A DNA stretch of 7,475 bases, taken from contig WREZ01000059.1 of the NCBI GenBank assembly GCA_009779045.1, positions 1-7,475 of the forward strand. Reading direction: 5' to 3'. The number at the start of each line of letters is the position of its first letter. Position 1 is the first letter of the stretch. This DNA is from Candidatus Bathycorpusculum sp. (lineage in GTDB: Archaea > Thermoproteota > Bathyarchaeia > Bathyarchaeales > Bathycorpusculaceae). Shown piece by piece: positions 1 through 5,710 of the stretch. The notes below the pieces were generated by a model. That model saw only the letters and a program-made list of their open reading frames with translations. It did not search any database and was not told where the DNA came from. The position numbers were made by a program, and so were the translations under genes.

Positions 1-2
1 CC

Positions 3-380
3 TATGTCCTCTTAGTGCTGGTTGTGGCATTGATTACTATACCAATTATTTGGTTGGTTATACAAACGCACGAGTCTGCACCCTTTTTAACGCCAATTAT
101 TATCCTTGGCCTTGTTATTATAAGTGTTATTATTAGTAAAACCGGTTATAAACCCGCTCAACAACCCGACCAACGTAGAGGGGTTTATACAGTTAGCAGA
201 ATAGTGCGAGCGTTTGCTTCAGGTGCAGTTGCTATGCTTGTAGTAGGCTTTATCACAATGTCCTTTATACGGCCTCTATTGCCAAATTATTTTTGGTATA
301 TCTACATAGTTATCTTATTTGCCCTTGGAGCCATTATTGGAGATACTCTTCAAAGAATGTTGCAAAAGAAACATGATTAA
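3..380 (+). CDS. Small multi-pass membrane protein, 5' partial
   Basis: The reading frame is open to the left edge, so the true start probably lies outside the window; a GTG at 15 is the first internal candidate. The visible 125 residues are mostly hydrophobic and form four likely membrane segments, at about residues 2-20, 28-45, 68-90 and 96-115. A polar Gln/Arg/Lys-rich loop at about 46-66 lies between the second and third, and the protein ends in a short basic tail (QKKHD). No catalytic or transport motif is visible and I do not recognise the family. The next gene starts more than 300 bases downstream behind its own promoter, so this gene probably closes an upstream transcription unit. That it is coding and membrane-embedded is fairly secure; its function is unknown. 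Confidence 0.72.
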   Translation, partial: YVLLVLVVALITIPIIWLVIQTHESAPFLTPIIILGLVIISVIISKTGYKPAQQPDQRRGVYTVSRIVRAFASGAVAMLVVGFITMSFIRPLLPNYFWYIYIVILFALGAIIGDTLQRMLQKKHD

Positions 381-447
381 ATATCGCCGCTTCTAAGCAA
401 GCTTACCCGTTTATGGCTAAAATTGGTTTGGTCTTCATAAAACTTTT

Positions 448-470
448 AAATTTGTGTTTTTCAAATTTTT
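448..470 (+). terminator. Weak stem-loop with U-rich tail
   Basis: AAATTTG (448-454) and CAAATTT (462-468) form a 7-bp AT-rich stem around a T-rich 7-base loop, within a T-rich stretch about 70 bases after the stop of the membrane-protein gene. Archaeal termination relies mainly on U-tracts, so this is a plausible but weak end point for the upstream transcript. Confidence 0.3.
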
Positions 471-643
471 GCTCCTTTAATTAACCAGAATTCGTTTATA
501 GGTCCCTCTATCAACCGTTTTGAAGCTTTTTAGCAGATATGGCAAGTCAACTTTACCTAATTAGATTGTTTGGTCGCATTCTTTTTACTGCTTTTTACAG
601 TTCATTTTTTCTTCTTTGATGTTATTCTTATGTAGTGGTTTGC

Positions 644-660
644 GGAAAAACGGTTTTTTC
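644..660. promoter_or_regulatory. Imperfect palindrome upstream of the TATA box
   Basis: GGAAAAAC and GTTTTTTC flank a single G, giving a 17-bp near-palindrome that ends 12 bp before the TATA box of the SNF2 operon. That is a usual place for an archaeal operator or upstream element. The arms are A/T runs and could arise by chance in AT-rich DNA. No regulator gene is adjacent. Confidence 0.25.
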
Positions 661-672
661 TGTATCTTTAGG

Positions 673-680
673 TTTTTATA
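673..680 (+). promoter_or_regulatory. TATA box of the SNF2 operon
   Basis: TTTTTATA matches an archaeal box A. Its centre is about 28 bp before the ATG at 705, the usual distance to a transcription start. This predicts a transcript beginning within a few bases of that ATG, and so a leaderless first gene. No clear BRE was recognised. Confidence 0.5.
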
Positions 681-704
681 CTTTGAGTGAACGTACTCTG
701 CGCG

Positions 705-2672
705 ATGCATTTGACTACTCCCTTAAAAAATTCAAAATCTTTAAACAAAAAAACTTCTTTGACTGATTTGGACATGTATAAACGGGTGTCTTCTTCAGAG
801 AAATCTTGTAAATCTAAGAAAAATTTGGTTGCAGCGGGTGTTGTTGAGGAGAAAACGGTTTTGTGTGCGTTTGATGAGGTAAATGTGGCTGGTAAGAGGG
901 TTAAGCATCATTATACTTGTTCTTATAGTGATCCTTTTAATATTAAAAAGTTGGTTTCGTTAAATTTTTGTTCGTCTTTTCAAAAGTTTAGGCTTAATCT
1001 TGAGGCTTTGCAGATTAAAAATACTGGTCATATTGATAAGTTGATTGCGTTAGATGCTCTGCAGTCTAAGTTTGTTCCTTATGGTTTTCAGATGCAGACT
1101 GCTTTGCAGGTTATTAATGAGATGAATGCTAATGCTATTTTGGCTGATGAGGTGGGTTTGGGTAAGACTGTTGAGGCGGGGTTGATTATGAAGGAGTTGG
1201 TTTTGCGTGGGGAGGTTAATTCTATTTTGATTGTTTCTCCTAAGAGTTTGCTTTCTCAGTGGAAGGTTGAGATGGATGAGAAGTTTGGTGAGGTTTTTTC
1301 TATTGCTAATTATCCTGGTGAGCGTGTGGATTTTAAGTGTGGGGGTAGGGTGATTTGTTCTCATAGTTTGTTGGTGCGTAAGTTTGAAGAGTTTTCTGGT
1401 CGTGTTTGGGATTTGGTTGTGGTGGATGAGGCGCATGCTTTTCGGAATGTGCATAGTAAGGGTAGGGGGTGTCTTGGGGGGTTGCGTAAGAATCATCTTT
1501 TGATGTTGACTGCTACGCCTTTGTGTAATCGGCTTACGGATTTGTATAGTATTGTTGATTTGATTCATCCGGGGGTTTTGGATAGTGAGCGGGCGTTTGT
1601 TTCTAGGTTTGCAGAGGATGCTAAGAGTCGTGTTGTTAGGGAGGTGGAGGCGCCTTTGCTTAGGCGGATTTTGCGGGATATGATGTGTCGTACGCGTCGG
1701 GAGCAGACGGGTATTCCGTTTACTAAGCGGGTGGTTGAGTCTAGAACTCTTGAGGCTAATCCTTATGAGCGTGAGTTTATAGATCAGGCTACTCAGTATT
1801 TGCAGGCTGTTAGTCAAAATAAGTTTAAAACTATTGAAACTTTGATGGCTAAGAATCCTAATAGGAAAATTAGTGGTCCTCAGAGTCATGCTATATTGGT
1901 TTTTCAGGCTATAACTTTGCATCAGTCTTTTTCTAGTTCTCCTGATGCTGCTATTGAGTCTTTGAATGGGCGTAAGCAACGTTTTCCTATGGAAGCTGCA
2001 GCAGCTGATAAGTTAATTGAGATGGCTAAGAAAGTTAAGAGTGCTAAAATGGATTTGTTGTGTAATATTTTAAGGGAGGCTCCTAGGGAGCAGGCGTTGA
2101 TTTTTTGTTTGCGAAAGATTACTGCGCGTAAGCTTAGAGATTTGATTAATAAAGAGTTTGGTAAGGCTGAGGTGTATTTGGGTGATATGAATCAGGTTGA
2201 GCGTGATGCTGTTATTGAAGCTTTTAAAAAAGGGGATATTCAGTATTTGATTGCTACTGATGCTGCTGCGGAGGGTCTTAATTTGCAGAATTGTGCGTTA
2301 ATGTTTAATTATGATCTACATTGGAATCCTATGAAAATTGAGCAGCGTATAGGTAGACTTCATCGCTTCAAGCAAGATAGAGATGTTACAGTGTTTAATT
2401 TAGCTATTAAAGATACTGTTGATGATTATGTTTTGCATATTTTGTATCAAAAAATTGAGTTATTTACTATGACTATTGGCAAAATGGAGACTGTGCTAGC
2501 TGAGCTTAAAGAGGGTGATCAGGATATTCAAAAAACTATAGCTGAAATCTTGTTACGTAGCAATTCACGTATAGATATTCAAAAAGAATTAGAAAAACTC
2601 GCTAACAATTTGAACGCGTCAAGAGATAGTCAAGAATTAGCTGAACAATTCACCCGAGGCGTTATTGATTGA
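705..2672 (+). CDS. RapA/HepA-like SNF2-family DEAH ATPase
   Basis: Predicted cytoplasmic superfamily 2 ATPase of the SNF2 group, 655 residues from ATG 705. Numbered from that ATG, the motifs are a Q-motif-like FQMQ at about 128-131, Walker A DEVGLGKT at 148-155, motif II DEAH at 241-244, motif III TAT at 269-271, motif IV LIFC at 465-468, motif V beginning TDAAAEG at 518, and motif VI QRIGRLHR at 547-554. All are intact, so ATP hydrolysis is expected. ADEVGLGKTVEAG and IGRLHR resemble the RapA/HepA branch, whose known members move along DNA to remodel or recycle bound protein such as RNA polymerase. ATG 705 is chosen because the TATA box predicts transcription starting there; the GTG at 687 would lie upstream of the predicted transcript, and ATG 774 would remove only a low-complexity tail. 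The stop overlaps the next gene's TTG start. The gene is strongly G/T-rich on its coding strand. Confidence 0.92.
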   Translation: MHLTTPLKNSKSLNKKTSLTDLDMYKRVSSSEKSCKSKKNLVAAGVVEEKTVLCAFDEVNVAGKRVKHHYTCSYSDPFNIKKLVSLNFCSSFQKFRLNLEALQIKNTGHIDKLIALDALQSKFVPYGFQMQTALQVINEMNANAILADEVGLGKTVEAGLIMKELVLRGEVNSILIVSPKSLLSQWKVEMDEKFGEVFSIANYPGERVDFKCGGRVICSHSLLVRKFEEFSGRVWDLVVVDEAHAFRNVHSKGRGCLGGLRKNHLLMLTATPLCNRLTDLYSIVDLIHPGVLDSERAFVSRFAEDAKSRVVREVEAPLLRRILRDMMCRTRREQTGIPFTKRVVESRTLEANPYEREFIDQATQYLQAVSQNKFKTIETLMAKNPNRKISGPQSHAILVFQAITLHQSFSSSPDAAIESLNGRKQRFPMEAAAADKLIEMAKKVKSAKMDLLCNILREAPREQALIFCLRKITARKLRDLINKEFGKAEVYLGDMNQVERDAVIEAFKKGDIQYLIATDAAAEGLNLQNCALMFNYDLHWNPMKIEQRIGRLHRFKQDRDVTVFNLAIKDTVDDYVLHILYQKIELFTMTIGKMETVLAELKEGDQDIQKTIAEILLRSNSRIDIQKELEKLANNLNASRDSQELAEQFTRGVID

Positions 2673-4057
2673 GCAAAACCCCACTACCAGGTAATGGGGT
2701 TGAAAACTTTTTTGAAGCCTATCTTAAAGCTAAGGAGGGTAAAATAACTCGTAGAGATGGCCTTATACATGTAACTTATCCTGATAAACAGGAAACGTAT
2801 ACGTATTGTCCCTCTGTTAGTTATGAAAGAAACGTTCCTCTTATTGCACCTGGTAGTCCTGCTTTTCAACAGGTTTTACGTGAATGTCAAAAAAACGGCG
2901 TTTTATGTCAAATTCAACTTAACCCTCAAGAGGACAATTTACAAACAACTATACAACGACATTTTAAAGATGCCGAGTTTGCCTGTATTGACTGTGATAA
3001 AATTACTCTTGGACAAAACATGGTTAGTGTTTGTGTTAAACCAAAAAGTTGTTATCATCAAATTAACTATGGCAAAATTCATCAAATAAAAACAGGTAAA
3101 CAAGAGTCTGTGCGTTATTTTCAATTTTATTACTCTTTGGTATTTTCTAACAAGTTGCGATCAAAAAATGAGGAAATATTAACTGTTTTACTTGACGAAA
3201 AAGCCAACATTTTAGACATAACAACTTTAGATGACGTAAATAACAATAGTAATAATCCCTTTTTATCGGATAACACTTTGATAGTTTCTGAGTGTAAAAG
3301 TAAAGTTAAGTCTGAACTGTTTGAACAACTCAAAGATGTGGTTGATAAAAAAATAGAGCTGCTTCTCTGTGAAAAACTAGCACTTTTTGATTTACCCATC
3401 GCCCGTGAAAAAAGAGTTAAGCTTAGAGCATTTGAAAAACGGCTTAAACAGGAACGTCGTGAACAAATTCTTTCCCGCAAACGTGATTTTGACCCCTTAA
3501 AATGGCAAAACAATTACCAAACACTCTTAAAACGCGAAGAAGAGACCTATTTAACCAACATATCTGTACAATTTATCAATTTTCTAGTTATTAACACTTA
3601 CAAAATAAAATTTGACATACTTCTTAACAATGAGGCCGTAATTCATTCCACTTTAACTTTAGGCTTAAACCAAACCCTAAACATTACTTGCCCCATATGT
3701 AAAAAACTTTTTACCGAGGGTTATGCTACCCAAGACGGCTTATATGTATGTGAAAACTGTATTAAACAGTCTATTGACTCAGGTAAAATATACTCAAAAA
3801 AAGCCCCCCTAAGCTTTGATGATACCTTAAACGAGTACATAGAACAAGGCACAGGCTTTATCTGCTCTGTATGCCAAAAACGCCACAGCAGCATACTTGA
3901 ATTCAAATGCAGCCACGATGACTCAAGCGTTTGCATCCACCATTATGGTTTCTGCGACACCTGCGGTAACAAAAAAATATACTCAAAAAACAACCTCTCA
4001 TACACTGATGAATTTAAACATCAACTATGCCCAAAACACGCCCCAGCTAAGGAGTAA
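2669..4057 (+). CDS. Coiled-coil protein with C-terminal Cys/His clusters, SNF2 partner
   Basis: Unnamed 462-residue protein starting at TTG 2669, whose last two bases belong to the ATPase stop codon (TTGA overlap). GAGG at 2656-2659 gives a Shine-Dalgarno site 9 bases upstream, and there is no early in-frame ATG. Residues 1-200 look like a mixed alpha/beta domain opening with VENFFEAYL, with a C-x2-C pair at 106/109. Residues about 210-290 are highly charged and probably coiled-coil. The C-terminus has two likely zinc sites: C341/C344 with C361/C364, then a dense cluster of C399, C402, C414, H416, C422, H424, H425, C429, C432, C454 and H457. The opening and the PGSPAF segment remind me of YqhG, the neighbour of the SNF2-type YqhH in Bacillus. 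That is remembered resemblance, not a search result. Overlap with the ATPase implies translational coupling and a shared complex. The function is unknown; nucleic-acid or protein binding is most likely. Confidence 0.85.
   Translation: MSKTPLPGNGVENFFEAYLKAKEGKITRRDGLIHVTYPDKQETYTYCPSVSYERNVPLIAPGSPAFQQVLRECQKNGVLCQIQLNPQEDNLQTTIQRHFKDAEFACIDCDKITLGQNMVSVCVKPKSCYHQINYGKIHQIKTGKQESVRYFQFYYSLVFSNKLRSKNEEILTVLLDEKANILDITTLDDVNNNSNNPFLSDNTLIVSECKSKVKSELFEQLKDVVDKKIELLLCEKLALFDLPIAREKRVKLRAFEKRLKQERREQILSRKRDFDPLKWQNNYQTLLKREEETYLTNISVQFINFLVINTYKIKFDILLNNEAVIHSTLTLGLNQTLNITCPICKKLFTEGYATQDGLYVCENCIKQSIDSGKIYSKKAPLSFDDTLNEYIEQGTGFICSVCQKRHSSILEFKCSHDDSSVCIHHYGFCDTCGNKKIYSKNNLSYTDEFKHQLCPKHAPAKE
2679..2699 (+). 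repeat. 21-base inverted repeat at the gene junction
   Basis: CCCCACTACC and GGTAATGGGG flank a central A, with a single C/A mismatch between the arms. The repeat begins 8 bases after the TTG start of the metal-binding protein gene. In RNA it could form a stem covering the first codons, which would influence coupled initiation. It could also be a DNA operator or chance. Confidence 0.35.
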
Positions 4058-4067
4058 ACAATTAATT

Positions 4068-5033
4068 ATGTACAACACAAAATTTAGCGGCCTTATACAA
4101 GAAATACTCAAAAACCCAAACATAGACATAGTAGAACTACTTCAAGACAAACTCCGCCTACCCATAGACAAAGCAGAAGTCCTAGCTACACGAATAGAAA
4201 AACAATACCTCCAAACAACAAACAACAACACCAAACAACCCCCCCTAAAAATAGTTACAAAAAAACCCACAGACAACATAAAACAACCACAAGAACAACA
4301 ACAGCAGCAGCAACAACAACAAAAGGAAACCATGTATACCCTTGAAAGCTTATCAAATAAAGAGTTTGAAACATTCATAAAATGGCTTCTACAAGAATTA
4401 GACTACAACATTTACCCAGAAAAAATACCTACATTTTTAGGTGTAGACTATTTAGCAACAAAAAACGGTTCAAAAACAGTAATTTTAGCCCGTAAATACC
4501 CCAATTTTTACGTTGCTTCTAACGCTACTGTTTTAATGGCTCAACAGGCAAAACACAATTATCAATGCGAAAACGCAATTATCTTAGTTACTACAGAGTT
4601 TTCTGAACAGGCAAAACTAAACGCCGAAAAATGTGATATTGAACTTTGGGATGTTCAAAAACTCGACGAGAAAATCTTAGAAGTTAACAAAAAAGCAGAG
4701 TTAGATACTCAAACTGTTTTTCCCCTATATAGGGGAACTCTTATGGATAGTTTATTAGCGTTAGTAGAGCATAAGAAATTCTTAATTGAACAGCGTACAG
4801 GTGAAAAGTTTGATTTATTTTTTCCAGGTGTAGCTTTTCCTTTGTTAACTTTTCAAGTACAAAACGGCAGGGTAATACGGCTAGTTTATAGAATTAAATA
4901 CAATGAACCCTTAGGCGAAACTGATGGTGAGGAGTTAATTAAATGTGACCGAAACGGTAACAACCGCTCTGGACCACCAGACGATGAGGCATACACACAA
5001 GTAACTGAGTATCTTGAACAATTTTTAGAATAA
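4068..5033 (+). CDS. Mrr-like nuclease-fold protein with poly-Gln linker
   Basis: A 321-residue protein from ATG 4068. TAAGGAG at 4048-4054, overlapping the previous stop, is the likely Shine-Dalgarno. Starts further upstream in this frame lie inside the preceding gene and are rejected. Residues 1-50 are helical, 51-86 form a Thr/Asn/Lys/Pro/Gln-rich linker ending in nine glutamines, and 91-205 match the Mrr/restriction-endonuclease fold: a helix with FETFIKWLLQEL (100-111), GVD (125-127), the strand VILARKY (138-144), and IILVTTEFSEQAKLNAE (171-187) followed by IELWD. The acidic D127 is kept, but the usual QxK is LxR (L140, R142) with K143 next to it, so cleavage activity is uncertain. Residues 206-321 are a domain I do not recognise. 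The third-gene position implies action with the SNF2 ATPase, perhaps as its DNA-recognition or cutting arm. The first 300 bases are extremely A/C-rich. Confidence 0.85.
   Translation: MYNTKFSGLIQEILKNPNIDIVELLQDKLRLPIDKAEVLATRIEKQYLQTTNNNTKQPPLKIVTKKPTDNIKQPQEQQQQQQQQQKETMYTLESLSNKEFETFIKWLLQELDYNIYPEKIPTFLGVDYLATKNGSKTVILARKYPNFYVASNATVLMAQQAKHNYQCENAIILVTTEFSEQAKLNAEKCDIELWDVQKLDEKILEVNKKAELDTQTVFPLYRGTLMDSLLALVEHKKFLIEQRTGEKFDLFFPGVAFPLLTFQVQNGRVIRLVYRIKYNEPLGETDGEELIKCDRNGNNRSGPPDDEAYTQVTEYLEQFLE
4296..4322 (+). repeat. CAA/CAG trinucleotide run encoding nine glutamines
   Basis: Nine consecutive CAA or CAG codons (two CAA, three CAG, four CAA) lie inside the linker of the Mrr-like protein and are preceded by KQPQE. 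Such pure triplet runs can change length by slippage. Just after the run, AAAAGGA (4321-4327) sits 4 bases before an in-frame ATG at 4332, an arrangement that could start a shorter protein holding only the nuclease-like and C-terminal parts. Confidence 0.9.
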
Positions 5034-5051
5034 TAAAACTAAAAAATAAAA
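5034..5051 (-). terminator. U-rich tract ending the minus-strand small genes
   Basis: Read on the minus strand this stretch gives T4, A, T6, AG, T4, directly after a CCCC and about 50 bases past the stop of the 30-codon gene. This is the usual form of an archaeal intrinsic terminator. It also abuts the end of the plus-strand Mrr-like gene, so the two transcription units converge here. Confidence 0.4.
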
Positions 5052-5090
5052 GGGGTTTAAAATGGAAAAGCTGAGTTACCCCACAAATAT

Positions 5091-5102
5091 GTGGTGGTTT
5101 AT
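5091..5102. repeat. 12-bp repeat GTGGTGGTTTAT, copy 1
   Basis: This sequence recurs exactly at 5374-5385. On the minus strand it reads ATAAACCACCAC and includes the stop codon of the 30-codon gene. It also overlaps a small stem (CCACA 5081-5085 with TGTGG 5090-5094), which would lie just after that stop codon in the minus-strand transcript. Confidence 0.6.
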
Positions 5103-5191
5103 TCGTCCTCGCAGTCTTCACAGTCACAATCGCATTCTTCGTCGGACAATTCTTCGTCTTCTTCTTCAAAACCAAAGAGTTTGTGTACCAT
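5099..5191 (-). CDS. Tiny acidic CxCxCxxC protein, 30 residues
   Basis: Start ATG at 5191-5189 and stop at 5101-5099. The short N-terminus MVHKLFGF is followed by an acidic run and a metal-site-like tail with cysteines at 20, 22, 24 and 27 (CDCDCEDC). Sixteen of the 30 residues are Asp or Glu. The start is supported by GGTG (plus positions 5200-5203) 8 bases upstream, matching the archaeal 16S tail, and by a TTTATTA-like box about 45 bases upstream on the minus strand. The clustered cysteines in an acidic context suggest zinc or iron binding, or a small protein-binding module; this is inference and I cannot name a family. It lies convergent to the SNF2 operon and downstream of the 55-codon gene. 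The opposite strand also carries an open frame, but its composition looks like a shadow of this one. Confidence 0.6.
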   Translation of the reverse strand: MVHKLFGFEEEDEELSDEECDCDCEDCEDE

Positions 5192-5373
5192 TTTTTTTAC
5201 ACCAACACAGGACATATTTACATAAGTTAATAAACCCTTTTCACCAAACACCTAAAAATAACTAACAAACACGTATAACACAATAACACTGCTGCTCTGC
5301 TAAGGTAGAAAACAAGTTTTAACTTAAATTTTGTCTTTCTTATTATTCTATATAACAATAATGTGAGAAAAAG

Positions 5374-5385
5374 GTGGTGGTTTAT
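5374..5385. repeat. 12-bp repeat GTGGTGGTTTAT, copy 2
   Basis: Second exact copy of the sequence at 5091-5102. On the minus strand it begins 3 bases after the stop codon of the 55-codon gene and is followed by T5, so in both tiny genes the element ACCACCAC sits at or just past the stop codon. Confidence 0.6.
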
Positions 5386-5387
5386 GT

Positions 5388-5555
5388 TTATAATTTTTTG
5401 TTTGCTAGTCTTGCCTTAAGTCTGGGGCAGTTTTCGAAATCTTTAGTTTCACAAAATTCTTCTTTATCTTTATCAGATGGTGTAAATGTAGCTGCTACTG
5501 CCCGTATTGGTGGATCTGCATAACATCTTTTTCCGTCAAAGTACAAACATCGCAT
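5388..5555 (-). CDS. Small four-cysteine protein, 55 residues
   Basis: ATG at 5555-5553 and stop at 5390-5388. A strong Shine-Dalgarno GGTGA (plus positions 5562-5566) lies 6 bases upstream. The protein opens MRCLYFDGKRCYADPPIR, has a central FTPSDKDKEEF, and then carries C35 and a CPR motif at 43-45 before a basic tail. The cysteines at 3, 11, 35 and 43 form a C-x7-C-x23-C-x7-C pattern that looks like a small Fe-S or zinc fold. Short proteins with this general layout (two early Cys, a TPSxxD segment, then a late Cys and CPR) are, as I recall, frequent in archaeal genomes as uncharacterised open frames; I know no assigned function. Codon choice, the Shine-Dalgarno and the motif order make it very likely real. 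Its promoter is probably in the 5600-5660 region, where TATAAAAA-like boxes read on the minus strand. Confidence 0.78.
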   Translation of the reverse strand: MRCLYFDGKRCYADPPIRAVAATFTPSDKDKEEFCETKDFENCPRLKARLANKKL

Positions 5556-5684
5556 GTATACTCACCAATATTTTACTCCTGTTTGCGGCTTTAAACTTTA
5601 TGCTAAGCAACATACACATATTATTCTATACAAATAACTATTTGACTTTTTTATACCTATATTTACACCTAATCATACAACTAA

Positions 5685-5692
5685 TTTTTTAT
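5685..5692 (+). promoter_or_regulatory. TATA-like box ahead of the candidate small RNA
   Basis: TTTTTTAT, part of the repeat TTTTTTATACC, lies about 25 bp before the first bases of the hairpin at 5711-5718. That spacing would start a plus-strand transcript at the foot of the hairpin. The reverse reading, GGTATAAAAAA, could equally serve the minus-strand genes. Confidence 0.35.
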
Positions 5693-5710
5693 ACCAGTTT
5701 TTAATATATA

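Larger units (their letters stand above)
381..704. other. Intergenic spacer, no supported gene
   Basis: This T-rich spacer separates the membrane-protein gene from the SNF2 operon. It holds a weak stem-loop near 448-470, an imperfect palindrome at 644-660 and a TATA box at 673-680. Short frames of 23 codons (ATG 413) and 26 codons (ATG 539) exist on the plus strand, but neither has a Shine-Dalgarno site or a recognisable composition. Nothing longer was found on the minus strand. Confidence 0.6.

Noticed and set aside
539..619. 26-codon hydrophobic frame 39 bp after a TTTATA box
   Set aside because: No Shine-Dalgarno, no recognisable pattern, and a T-rich background that readily encodes Phe/Leu.
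1050..1979. 309-codon open frame on the minus strand inside the SNF2 gene
   Set aside because: It exists only because the plus strand is G/T-rich and few antisense stops occur; the product is a low-complexity mix of Leu, Asn, Thr, Arg and Ile, while the plus strand encodes clear helicase motifs.
3897..4067. Upstream extension of the Mrr-like gene to ATG 3897
   Set aside because: It would overlap 161 bases of the metal-binding protein, where that frame encodes its Cys/His cluster; the ATG at 4068 has TAAGGAG upstream.
5062..5265. 67-codon plus-strand frame opposite the 30-codon gene
   Set aside because: It has an A/G-rich upstream sequence, but its Arg/Leu/His-rich product is what antisense of Glu/Asp/Cys codons gives; the minus-strand frame has the more protein-like composition and a better-supported start.
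5383..5415. Plus-strand mini-frame of 11 codons after TATATAA and AAGGTGGTGG
   Set aside because: It has an attractive TATA-like box and Shine-Dalgarno spacing, but the peptide is only 11 residues and lies antisense to the 55-codon gene; the GGTGGTGG is better explained as the shared 3' repeat.
5507..5704. 65-codon hydrophobic plus-strand frame
   Set aside because: It is antisense to the 55-codon gene start and otherwise reflects AT-rich sequence; there is no Shine-Dalgarno before its GTG.
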